Source of the DNA: Deltaproteobacteria bacterium
GTDB lineage: Bacteria > Desulfobacterota > Binatia > UBA12015
Length of the DNA stretch: 64,000 bases
Assembly: GCA_029262355.1 (NCBI GenBank)
Contig: JAJCZO010000416.1
Location: 1-64,000 of the forward strand
Reading direction: 5' to 3'
Shown: positions 1-8,268 of the stretch, one piece after another
How the letters are laid out: the number at the start of each line of letters is the position of its first letter
How positions within the stretch are numbered: position 1 is the stretch's first letter
Made by a program: the position numbers and the translations under genes
Notes under the pieces: model-generated
What the model was told of the DNA's origin: nothing
The model's input: only the letters and a program-made list of their open reading frames with translations
The model's database searches: none

Positions 1-507
1 GTGCCGGAGTCCGGCCTGACCCTGCCCGGGTACGAGATCCCGGAGCACGCGGTTGGGCGCGGTGGACGATTCTCGTGTGGCCCCGGCGTCGACCTCGGCG
101 AGATGTCGAGGTGGTTCGCCAACGGCCACCACGCGATGACCGAGCTCGTGTCGAAGTTCGACGGCGCCGGCGAGGTCCGTTGCTGGCCGCATCACTTCGA
201 CGTCGGCTCGCTGTTGGCCATCGAGGTCGGCGGCGACGGCGCCTTGACCAAGAGCGTCGGTGTCGGCATGTCCCCCGGCGACGGGTCGTACGCGGAGCCG
301 TATTGGTACGTCTCCCCGTGGCCGTACCCGGATGCCGCAGCCCTACCGGAGCTCCCCGCCGGAGGCCGTTGGCACACCGAGGGCTTCACTGCGGCCGTCC
401 TCACAGGTTCCGATCTGCTCGCGGGCGGACCGGCCTCCGAGCAGTCGCAGCGCACTACCACGTTTCTCGACGTGGCTGTCGCGGCTAGTCGACAACTTCT
501 CGCGTAG
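1..507 (+). CDS. Conserved hypothetical protein, probably 5'-truncated by the window edge
   Basis: Open frame from base 1 to stop at 505-507; ordered sequence (GHHAMTELVSKFD..RCWPHHFDVGSLLAIE..EPYWYVSPWPYP). No family assigned with confidence. Confidence 0.6.
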   Translation: MPESGLTLPGYEIPEHAVGRGGRFSCGPGVDLGEMSRWFANGHHAMTELVSKFDGAGEVRCWPHHFDVGSLLAIEVGGDGALTKSVGVGMSPGDGSYAEPYWYVSPWPYPDAAALPELPAGGRWHTEGFTAAVLTGSDLLAGGPASEQSQRTTTFLDVAVAASRQLLA

Positions 508-545
508 TCCCGCACCCGAACGAACACGGAATAGGAGCACGAACG

Positions 546-2516
546 ATGGCGACCTCTCGCCAAACGGTCTGGCACAAGGTCCTCGCCCTCAAGGAGCTTC
601 CGGAGGGACGGGTGAAGGCCGTTCCCGTCGGCAAGCACACGGTCTGCATGACGCACTTCGAGGGCGAGTACACCGCACTCAGCAACAAGTGCCCTCACCA
701 GGGCGGTCCGCTCGGCGAAGGCTCGATCGAGAACGGGTTTCTGCGCTGCCCGTGGCACGGGTGGGACTATCATCCGCAAACGGGTCTTCCCCCCGAGGGG
801 TACGGGGACTGTGTCCCCAAGTATCCCGTCGAGGTGCGCGAAGACGGGATCTACGTCGGTCTCGAGGAGGACAAGCCGCACGAGCGCACGGTCACCGATG
901 TCATGGCTGAGACCATGACGAACTGGGGTGTGCGCGCGGTGTTCGGGATGGTCGGGCATTCGAACCTGGGTCTGGCCGATGCGCTGCGGGTGCAGGAAGA
1001 GGCGGGCCGGCTCACCTACGTTGGGATTCGTCACGAGGGGGCGGCGGCCTTCGCTTGCTCCGCCTACGGGAAGCTCACCGGACGCCCGGCCGCCTGTCTC
1101 AGTATCGCGGGGCCTGGTGCCACCAATCTGCTGACCGGCCTCTGGGATGCGAACGTCGACCGCTCGCCGGTCCTGGCGCTGACGGGGCAGGTCGACACGC
1201 AGGTCCTCGGCGCGGGCGCGTTCCAGGAGGTCGATCTCCAAGCGGCCTTCGGCAAGGTCGCGCAGTGGGCGCAGATCGTGCTTCATGGCAGCCGACACGC
1301 CGAGCTCATGAACCTGGCGCTGAAGAGCTCCATCCTGAACCGCGGAGTCTCTCATCTGATCTTCCCCGACGAGGTGCAGACCCTGCCCGCCGCGGAAGAC
1401 GCCAAAGCGGGAGGTCCGGCGGGACGAGTCGCGGCCCGCGCCATCAGACCGCCCGCCGATGAGGTCGATGCGGCGGTGGACATGCTCGCCAAGGCGAAGC
1501 GGCCGGTGATCATCGTGGGGCACGGTGCCCGCTTCGACATGGAGGCGGTCACGCGGCTGGCCGAGTCCCTTCGGTGCCCCGTGCTCACGACCTTCAAGGC
1601 CAAGGGGCTCATCTCGGATCAGCACCCACTGGGGTGCGGCGTCCTCGGACGAAGTGGCACCCCGATCGCGAGCTGGTTCATGAACGAATCGGACGCGCTC
1701 TTGGTGCTTGGGGCGAGCTTCAGCAACCACACCGGCATCACGCCGAAGAAGCCGACGATCCAGGTGGACTTCGACGCCATGGCGCTGGGCAAGTTTCACG
1801 CGATCGATGTCGGCCTCTGGGGCGAGATCGCGTCGACGGTGGACATCCTGTCGGAGCGGCTGGAGGGGCAGGCCAGCTCGATCGATCAGGCACCTGAGAT
1901 CGCGGCGCGCTGGGAGATCTGGCGCAAGGAGAAGTGCCGGCGTCGCGACGAAGATCGTGGCAAGGGAATCAATTCGGCATTGATCTTCGATGCGCTGTCT
2001 CGGCTGGTTCCCGAAGACGCGATCATCCCGGTCGACGTCGGCAACAACACCTACTCGTTCGGTCGGTACTTCGAGTGCGCGCGGCAAGCCGTCCTCATGT
2101 CCGGCTATTTGGGCTCGATCGGCTTCTCGTTCCCCGCGGCTCTCGGAAGCTGGGTGGCGACGCAGGAAGACGATCCGCGATTCCGCGGGCGCCCGGTCGT
2201 GTCGGTATCGGGCGACGGTGGGTTCGGTCAGTATCTCGCCGAGCTGACGACGGCCGTGAAGTACGGGATGAACATCACTCACGTGCTGGTGCGCAACGAT
2301 CAGCTGGGCAAGATCAGCAAGGAGCAGCGAGCCGGCGACTGGAACGTGTGGCAGACCTCGCTGCACAATCCGGATTTCTCCGAGTACGCACGGATCTGTG
2401 GTGCGGCGGGCTGGCGCGTTGAGGATAAGGCCGACCTCGATGGTGCGATCACCGAGGCGCTCCGGCATGACGGGCCGAGCCTCGTCGAGATCATCGCCGA
2501 TCCAGAGCTGATCTGA
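546..2516 (+). CDS. Rieske [2Fe-2S] domain fused to ThDP-dependent acetolactate synthase/pyruvate oxidase-like enzyme
   Basis: N-terminal Rieske motif CPHQGG..CPWHGW (CxH..CxxH), then ThDP-enzyme motifs GIRHEGAAAFACSAYGKLTGRPAACLSIAGPGATNLLTGL and GDGGFGQYLAELTTAVKYGMNITHVLVRND; one continuous frame. Confidence 0.88.
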   Translation: MATSRQTVWHKVLALKELPEGRVKAVPVGKHTVCMTHFEGEYTALSNKCPHQGGPLGEGSIENGFLRCPWHGWDYHPQTGLPPEGYGDCVPKYPVEVREDGIYVGLEEDKPHERTVTDVMAETMTNWGVRAVFGMVGHSNLGLADALRVQEEAGRLTYVGIRHEGAAAFACSAYGKLTGRPAACLSIAGPGATNLLTGLWDANVDRSPVLALTGQVDTQVLGAGAFQEVDLQAAFGKVAQWAQIVLHGSRHAELMNLALKSSILNRGVSHLIFPDEVQTLPAAEDAKAGGPAGRVAARAIRPPADEVDAAVDMLAKAKRPVIIVGHGARFDMEAVTRLAESLRCPVLTTFKAKGLISDQHPLGCGVLGRSGTPIASWFMNESDALLVLGASFSNHTGITPKKPTIQVDFDAMALGKFHAIDVGLWGEIASTVDILSERLEGQASSIDQAPEIAARWEIWRKEKCRRRDEDRGKGINSALIFDALSRLVPEDAIIPVDVGNNTYSFGRYFECARQAVLMSGYLGSIGFSFPAALGSWVATQEDDPRFRGRPVVSVSGDGGFGQYLAELTTAVKYGMNITHVLVRNDQLGKISKEQRAGDWNVWQTSLHNPDFSEYARICGAAGWRVEDKADLDGAITEALRHDGPSLVEIIADPELI

Positions 2517-2700
2517 GTCGATAGCGATGGAACCGAGCATCTGCCCAACGAGCTCTCGAGCGCGGGCTGGTGAGGCATGCGCGCCCGGCGTGACCGCAGC
2601 TCCTCCGCGTCCGAATGCTGGAGGCGTCGAGTTGCTGAGGACCGATCGGCGTGGCACCTTCACCGAGCGGACCCCGTGCGGCGGCGTGTCCCGATGATCG

Positions 2701-3324
2701 ATGCGACGTGCCAAGCCAGATCCCTCGTCCGGCAGCTCGCCGGCAGAGGACGACGCGATCCTGTCGGGCCTTCGCTCGGGCTCAAAGGAAGCTCGTGCGG
2801 CGCTTGCGGGCGAGTTGGCCGGCCCTCTCTTGCGAGTCGCTCGACGGCTCGTGGGCGACCAGGACGCTCAGGACTGCGTGCAAGACGCGTTGCTGCAGGC
2901 GTTCCGAAACGTCGACCGGTTCGAGGGGCGCTCGTCGCTCCGGACCTGGCTCTATCGGATCGTCGTCAATGCGGGGCTACAGAGGCTCCGCGCGAGGGGG
3001 CGGAATCGTGAGGATGCCCTCGAGAATCCCTACTCCGAGTTCGATGCCTCCGGCTGTCGTATGGTGGCGGACGTGGGCGATCTTCCCGGCGTCGAAGACC
3101 TGCTCCTGCGAAAGGAGACTCGAGACTGCGTTCGCGCCGCGATCGACGAGCTGCCAGCCGACTACCGGGCGGTCATCGTCCTGCACCATCTCGAGAACCA
3201 CGGGATCGGGGAGGTCGCGGATCTCCTCGACATCACGCCAGGTGCCGCCAAGATGCGACTTCATCGGGCACGCCTGGCGTTGGCCGCCGCCCTCGAGCCG
3301 GTCTTTCGGGGGGCGTGCGAGTGA
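2701..3324 (+). CDS. RNA polymerase sigma factor, ECF subfamily
   Basis: Region 2 (DAQDCVQDALLQAFRNVDRFEGRSSLRTWLYRIVVNAGLQRLR) and region 4 (ELPADYRAVIVLHHLENHGIGEVADLLDITPGAAKMRLHRARLAL). Confidence 0.9.
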   Translation: MRRAKPDPSSGSSPAEDDAILSGLRSGSKEARAALAGELAGPLLRVARRLVGDQDAQDCVQDALLQAFRNVDRFEGRSSLRTWLYRIVVNAGLQRLRARGRNREDALENPYSEFDASGCRMVADVGDLPGVEDLLLRKETRDCVRAAIDELPADYRAVIVLHHLENHGIGEVADLLDITPGAAKMRLHRARLALAAALEPVFRGACE

Positions 3325-3623
3325 GTTGGGGGCAGACCATGAAGCGGCGGATCCGCGGGGTGATCATGGGTCGACTACCGGGCATGATTACGTGCCGAGC
3401 ACTGGATGAGTTCATTGTGGATTATCTGGAGGGAGCGCTCGCGGAGAACGACCGAGTGCTCTTCGAGCGTCACATCCGGTTCTGCCCGGATTGCCGACGG
3501 TACCTCGCGCGGTACCGGGTGGCGTTGGAGGCTGGAGAACGCATACTGAGCGAGATGGACGAGCCGGTGCCCCAGGAACTCGTGGAGGCGGTGCTCGCCG
3601 CCGTGACCTCCCGGGAGCCCTGA
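3315..3623 (+). CDS. zf-HC2 anti-sigma factor-like protein
   Basis: MITCRALDEFIVDYLEGALAENDRVLFERHIRFCPDCRRYL (HxxxCxxC zinc motif); overlaps the 3' end of the sigma gene. Start codon uncertain. Confidence 0.8.
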   Translation: MRVSWGQTMKRRIRGVIMGRLPGMITCRALDEFIVDYLEGALAENDRVLFERHIRFCPDCRRYLARYRVALEAGERILSEMDEPVPQELVEAVLAAVTSREP

Positions 3624-3683
3624 GCGGCCTCGACGCCAGGCCGAGTTTCGACCCCACCCGACGGCACTCGTCCAGGAAAGCCA

Positions 3684-4505
3684 TTGAGTCAGACCAAACA
3701 GAACGACGCCAAACCGGCATCCGCGCCCGGGCCGATCGCACGCTTCGTGCGAGAGCGAATCCGACCGATGTTTTCGCAGCGCCTCGCGAAGCTTGCCGCG
3801 TTCGTCGTGCCCCACCTCTACATGGCCTACATGCGGCTCGTGTGGGCGACGAGCCGCGTCGAAGGGCTCGATGCGGCTGAACTCAAGGTCTGGGCGTCGG
3901 AGCATAAGGGCGTCGTGTGCATCCTTTGGCACGAGGAAGTCTTCACCGTGGCCTACGGCTACTACTGGCTCGGAATCCGGATCCATACGCTCGCGAGTCT
4001 CGGAGAGTCTGGGGAACTCATCACCCGCATGCTGGAGTTGTGCAACGCGGTCGTCTTCCGCGGGGGGAGCAGCACCGGGCAAGCGCGGCGACGCGAGGGG
4101 GTGCTCGAGGACCTGATCCATCACATGAAGACCACGGACGAGGTTACGCTCGGACTGACGGTCGATGGCTCCAAGGGCCCCCCGTACCGCATGAAGAGTG
4201 GCGCCATCGTCGTCGCTCGCGAGGCCGATAGGCCGATCGCGCTCGTGCGGACCTGGTACAAGCGCTGTGTTCGTCTCCCCACCTGGGACCGGATGGCCGT
4301 GCCGTTGCCGTTCAACCGGATCCGCTACTATCTTCGGGGACCCTACTTCGTGCCCGCGACCGCGAAGACCGCTGAGGGGCTCGAGGCGTTCCGCATCGAG
4401 TTGGACAACGCGCTGATCGATCTGGCCGCTCAGAGCTACGCCGACCTGGGCCAATCGCCGCCGCCCAACCTCACGAGGCGTGACGAGCCCGATCCGACCG
4501 TCTGA
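3684..4505 (+). CDS. DUF374 lysophospholipid acyltransferase family protein
   Basis: GVVCILWHEEVFTVAYGY..NAVVFRGGSSTGQARRREGVLEDLIHHMK..TVDGSKGPPYRMKSGAIVVAREADRPI matches the DUF374 acyltransferase pattern. Confidence 0.85.
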   Translation: MSQTKQNDAKPASAPGPIARFVRERIRPMFSQRLAKLAAFVVPHLYMAYMRLVWATSRVEGLDAAELKVWASEHKGVVCILWHEEVFTVAYGYYWLGIRIHTLASLGESGELITRMLELCNAVVFRGGSSTGQARRREGVLEDLIHHMKTTDEVTLGLTVDGSKGPPYRMKSGAIVVAREADRPIALVRTWYKRCVRLPTWDRMAVPLPFNRIRYYLRGPYFVPATAKTAEGLEAFRIELDNALIDLAAQSYADLGQSPPPNLTRRDEPDPTV

Positions 4506-4867
4506 GCTGGGCCAGGTGGTCTCAACCGCCTGCTCTTCGAACGGGACGGCTCCCGACGGCCGGGACCAAGCTCCGTTCACCTAGGCCGGCGGGCGTACAC
4601 GGATCGCTCTGCCCCGACCTGCAAAGCGTGGTTCGCGGTGGCAACCGAACCACTCACCTGAAGGTGCGGACATCTCGCGCCCGGGGTCGGGGGTGTTTCC
4701 GGCGGAGTGCCGAAAAGACTACGCCGCGCGCGAGTTCTTCTCCTTCCCACGGCGCTCCATCGGGTTCGTCGTGACGTCCATCCGCATGGCCCCATCGTTG
4801 CGCTCCTTTGGCTGCGCCGTTCGAGCATCGCTCGGACGCTCAACACGAAGCCAAAGGAGAGACGCAA

Positions 4868-5587
4868 ATGAGAAAGCCAGAACGACAAGACGAGCCGTTC
4901 CTGGGCCGCATGGGCCGAGCGCTTGCGATCGTGGCCACATTGATGGCTGGGCTCGCGGGAACTGCGAGCGCCACGATCGTGGCCAATCTGGAAGGTCCCA
5001 ACCCAAACGAGCTCGCTTCGGGCGTCGGCAACGTTCAGGGATGGGCGTATGCCACGATTCCGGGAGACGAGATCAAGACCGAGGTCGACGTCTACGTCGA
5101 CGGGCAGTTTGCTCTGCAGGTTCCCTGCTGCAGCGACCGGGGTGATGTCAAGCAGGCCATCGCGGCCGCACCCCTGCTGAGCGGGTTCTCGGGGGCATAC
5201 AACTTCGCGAGCCTCGCCCCCGGCCAGCACACGATGGAGGTGCATGTCTATTCGAAGTTCGGCGATCACAAGGTGCTGTCGACGGCCTTCAGTAGCGAGT
5301 CACTGGGAACGTACTCCTTCAACAAGAAGTTCCTCTTCGACGACGGCAAGGCGGACCACTGTACTCCGAGCAACGTCGTGGAAGACGGAGAGATGGTCGG
5401 GCGCATCGTGTGCAGCGGCGTCGAGCTGACGAACGGTGCGGGATTTACGGAACACTGCGCTGGCGACATCGAGATGACGTGGGTCCGCTCCGTGCAGGGG
5501 TTTCGCGTGAGCAAGGGCTGCGACTTCATCGACTGGGTGAAGCCGCCATTCAAGCTCGAGCCCTCGCTCATCCTGGGAGAAAACTGA
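4868..5587 (+). CDS. Secreted protein, paralog A of a tandem pair (VPCCS-RGDV module)
   Basis: Signal peptide (MRKPERQDEPFLGRMGRALAIVATLMAGLAGTASA); ASGVGNVQGWAYAT..VPCCSDRGDVKQAIAAAPLLSGFSGAYNF shared with the next gene. AAAGGAGAG upstream of the start. Confidence 0.75.
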   Translation: MRKPERQDEPFLGRMGRALAIVATLMAGLAGTASATIVANLEGPNPNELASGVGNVQGWAYATIPGDEIKTEVDVYVDGQFALQVPCCSDRGDVKQAIAAAPLLSGFSGAYNFASLAPGQHTMEVHVYSKFGDHKVLSTAFSSESLGTYSFNKKFLFDDGKADHCTPSNVVEDGEMVGRIVCSGVELTNGAGFTEHCAGDIEMTWVRSVQGFRVSKGCDFIDWVKPPFKLEPSLILGEN

Positions 5588-5588
5588 G

Positions 5589-7025
5589 ATGAAACGCATT
5601 GAGAGAACGCTTCGTGCGGCGGGCGTCGGGCTCGCGATGATCGGGCTTGTCGCCTGGTCGGGGCCTGCCTCCGCCGCCATTCAGTACAACGTCGAGTCTC
5701 CCTCGGCGAGCTTCCCCGCCTCGGGCGTCGGCAACGTGTCCGGCTGGGCCTATACCACGGCGCCTGGTGCTTCGATTCAGCGACTGATCGAAGTGCAGGT
5801 CGACTCGGAGCCAAAATACCGTGTGCCGTGTTGCTCGAGTCGTGGTGATGTGAAGGCGGCCTTTCCGGCCGCACCCATGAACTCCGGTTTCTCCGGAGCG
5901 TACAACTTTCAGCGCCTTTCCGCCGGCACGCACACGATCAAGATCACGATCAAGAGCACCGCGAACGAGACCAAGACGATCACGCAGACCTTCGAGGTCG
6001 TGAAGGTTTCTCCGTACAGCTTCCTGAAGTCGCTCAAGTGGAAGCAGGCGAGCGATTGCGAGTCCGTCAACGGACTCGATCCGACACACGGCAACGCGGG
6101 CGTGGCTTGTACCGGCACCCGGGCTACCGCGAAGTCGTCCGGGAACCCGACGTCGGACTGCGATGGCACGATTCAGTTCGGGTTCAACCGGGCGAGCCAG
6201 ACCTTCCAACCCGTGGCGGGATGTGACCCGCAAGGGACGCTCTCGGGAGGCGGCCTTGGGGGCATCGACGTCTCTAAGCTCCCCGACGACCTCTGGACGC
6301 TTCTGCCGGGTGGTGGCATCGACATCGGCAAGGTCCCACCCGGCCTCTTGGGCTGTTTCACGGGCGTGCCGAGTAACATCTCGGTCAATGTCAACGGACT
6401 GGTGCCGACCTTCGCCTTCAATACCTCCGTCGCGGCGAAAGCGGCGGTCGAGATTTGGGAGAAGGGCAAGGTGGACCAAGTGCTCGCGGGGCTTGGCAGC
6501 AGCCCGAAGGGCACCTACCACTCGATCAAGCCGCTTCCACTTCTGACGACGATCGCACCGGGCAGGGAATACGTGTACCGGATTCGCGTGAAGTCGAACT
6601 GCGGGAAACCCGATCGGGTCGTCGACGGGCCGGCTTCGTTCCGCACCAAAGAGCGAGTCGCGCGCGCTTTCATCGACAAGGTCAACGTGATCAGCGACGG
6701 CGACGGGGGGCTGGCGGGCTCCGGCGAGTTGAGCGTCGGTCTCGAGCTCGGCGGCCAGAACCCGTGGACCGGGGAGTACTCGGTGGATGATGGCGATACC
6801 ATCCATCCGTCTCTCGGCATCTCGTGGTCCGGGGCGACCGATCACTTCGATGTCGTGATCTCGGCCTACGAGGACGATGACAACTTCAAGTCGGCAGTTA
6901 CGAAGGCGATCAGTTTCGGACCAAGCCTCACGTATTCGGGCGGAACGTGGGAGGGGACCCGCCACCTGAACCAGGACAACCTCAGCCTCAAGCTGTGGGT
7001 TCGCGTCATGGTGACCTATGAGTGA
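5589..7025 (+). CDS. Secreted protein, paralog B of the tandem pair, with C-terminal extension
   Basis: Signal peptide (GLAMIGLVAWSGPASAA); ASGVGNVSGWAYTT..VPCCSSRGDVKAAFPAAPMNSGFSGAYNF; starts 2 nt after the previous stop. Confidence 0.78.
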   Translation: MKRIERTLRAAGVGLAMIGLVAWSGPASAAIQYNVESPSASFPASGVGNVSGWAYTTAPGASIQRLIEVQVDSEPKYRVPCCSSRGDVKAAFPAAPMNSGFSGAYNFQRLSAGTHTIKITIKSTANETKTITQTFEVVKVSPYSFLKSLKWKQASDCESVNGLDPTHGNAGVACTGTRATAKSSGNPTSDCDGTIQFGFNRASQTFQPVAGCDPQGTLSGGGLGGIDVSKLPDDLWTLLPGGGIDIGKVPPGLLGCFTGVPSNISVNVNGLVPTFAFNTSVAAKAAVEIWEKGKVDQVLAGLGSSPKGTYHSIKPLPLLTTIAPGREYVYRIRVKSNCGKPDRVVDGPASFRTKERVARAFIDKVNVISDGDGGLAGSGELSVGLELGGQNPWTGEYSVDDGDTIHPSLGISWSGATDHFDVVISAYEDDDNFKSAVTKAISFGPSLTYSGGTWEGTRHLNQDNLSLKLWVRVMVTYE

Positions 7026-7054
7026 TCTGACGGGGTTCTAATTCAACGCAAAAC

Positions 7055-7085
7055 GGGGGTGCCGACCATGAATGTCGGCACCCCC
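7055..7085. terminator. Hairpin terminator between convergent genes
   Basis: Perfect 12-bp stem GGGGGTGCCGAC (7055-7066) / GTCGGCACCCCC (7074-7085), 7-nt loop; a T-tract follows it on the minus strand (cccccgTTTTgcg). Confidence 0.8.
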
Positions 7086-7112
7086 GCTTGCGTTCTCGGT
7101 TGCATACGCGGC

Positions 7113-8267
7113 TCAGGGCATCCCGAGAATCGCGATTCCGCACGTGGTGGGCGGTCCGCCGATGTTGTGGCTGAGCGCCATCGTCGCGTTCTTCACCTGG
7201 CGCCCTTCGGCGCGGCCCTGCAGCTGAAGGGTGTTCTCGTAGATCATCCGTACCCCAGTAGCGCCGGTGGGGTGCCCGAAGGTCTTGAGCCCGCCGTCGG
7301 TGTTGATCGGAAGCTCACCGTCGAGCTCGAATGTGCCGCTCGCGATGTGATCCTTCGCCGACCCTCTCTCGATGAGTCCGAGGTCTTCGTACGTCAGCAT
7401 TTCCGTCAGCGTGAAGCAGTCATGGAGTTGGATGACATCGAGTTCCTTGAACGGATCGGAGATTCCGGCCTGTCGGTAGGCGTCCTTCGCCGCATACTGC
7501 GTGGGCTTCCAACCGAGGAAGTCGAAGTTTGGGTCGCGCTGGGGGTGCTCCGATACCGCGATGGTCACGGCCTTCACGAGGACGTGGTCGTCGCGGTAGT
7601 TCTTGGCCGACTCGGCTCGAGTCAAGATGCACGCGGCCGCGCCATCGGACTGAGCGGCGCAGTCGTAAAGGCCGAAGGGCCACGAGATGATGCGCGCGTT
7701 CAGCGCATCGTCCACGGTGATCTCACGCTTCAGCATCGACTTCGGTGCCAGAGTGCCGTTGTGGTGGTTCTTCACCGCGATCTTGGCGAGGTCTTCCCGG
7801 CCCGCACCGAATGTCTCGAAGTAGCGCGCGGCGCACAGCGAGAACCACCCTGCCGGGGTGGAGGGAAGTCCACGCACCCGGTCGAAGTTGACCGAGGGGC
7901 CGGACACGCCGCGATCCTTGGGCTTGTCGAAGCCGACGACCAGCACGGTGTCGTACATCCCCGACGCAACGGCCAGCGCACCGAATCGGAACGCATCGGT
8001 CCCCGTCTGGCAGTAGTCTGAGACGATGCTGATCGGCTTGCCGAAGATCTTCAGCGCCTCGGCGATCTCCGACGTTCCCTCGCGGGGGTAGACGGCCCCG
8101 CAGAATACCGCTTCGATCTGCTCCTGCGGATTCTCGATGCCCGCGTCGGCGTACGCTTCGTAGGCCGCGTCGACGATCATGTCCTCGCGCGACGACGTCC
8201 AGTTCTCGCCGAACTTGCACGCGCCGACTCCGACGACGGCGACCTTGTCTTTGATGGTTCCGCTCAT
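7113..8267 (-). CDS. Thiolase family protein (SCP2-type acetyl-CoA acetyltransferase-like)
   Basis: VSDYCQTGTDAFRFGALAVASGMYDTVLVVGFDK, QLHDCFTLTEML, GHPTGATGVRMIYE, ALSHNIGGPPTTCGIAIL. Confidence 0.88.
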   Translation of the reverse strand: MSGTIKDKVAVVGVGACKFGENWTSSREDMIVDAAYEAYADAGIENPQEQIEAVFCGAVYPREGTSEIAEALKIFGKPISIVSDYCQTGTDAFRFGALAVASGMYDTVLVVGFDKPKDRGVSGPSVNFDRVRGLPSTPAGWFSLCAARYFETFGAGREDLAKIAVKNHHNGTLAPKSMLKREITVDDALNARIISWPFGLYDCAAQSDGAAACILTRAESAKNYRDDHVLVKAVTIAVSEHPQRDPNFDFLGWKPTQYAAKDAYRQAGISDPFKELDVIQLHDCFTLTEMLTYEDLGLIERGSAKDHIASGTFELDGELPINTDGGLKTFGHPTGATGVRMIYENTLQLQGRAEGRQVKNATMALSHNIGGPPTTCGIAILGMP

Positions 8268-8268
8268 C

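Noticed and set aside
192-2714. 840-aa minus-strand ORF
   Set aside because: Antisense shadow of the Rieske-ThDP gene in high-GC DNA; low-complexity, no recognisable domains.
5568-6965. 465-aa minus-strand ORF
   Set aside because: Antisense to the secreted paralog B with clear signal peptide and module; Arg-rich shadow translation.
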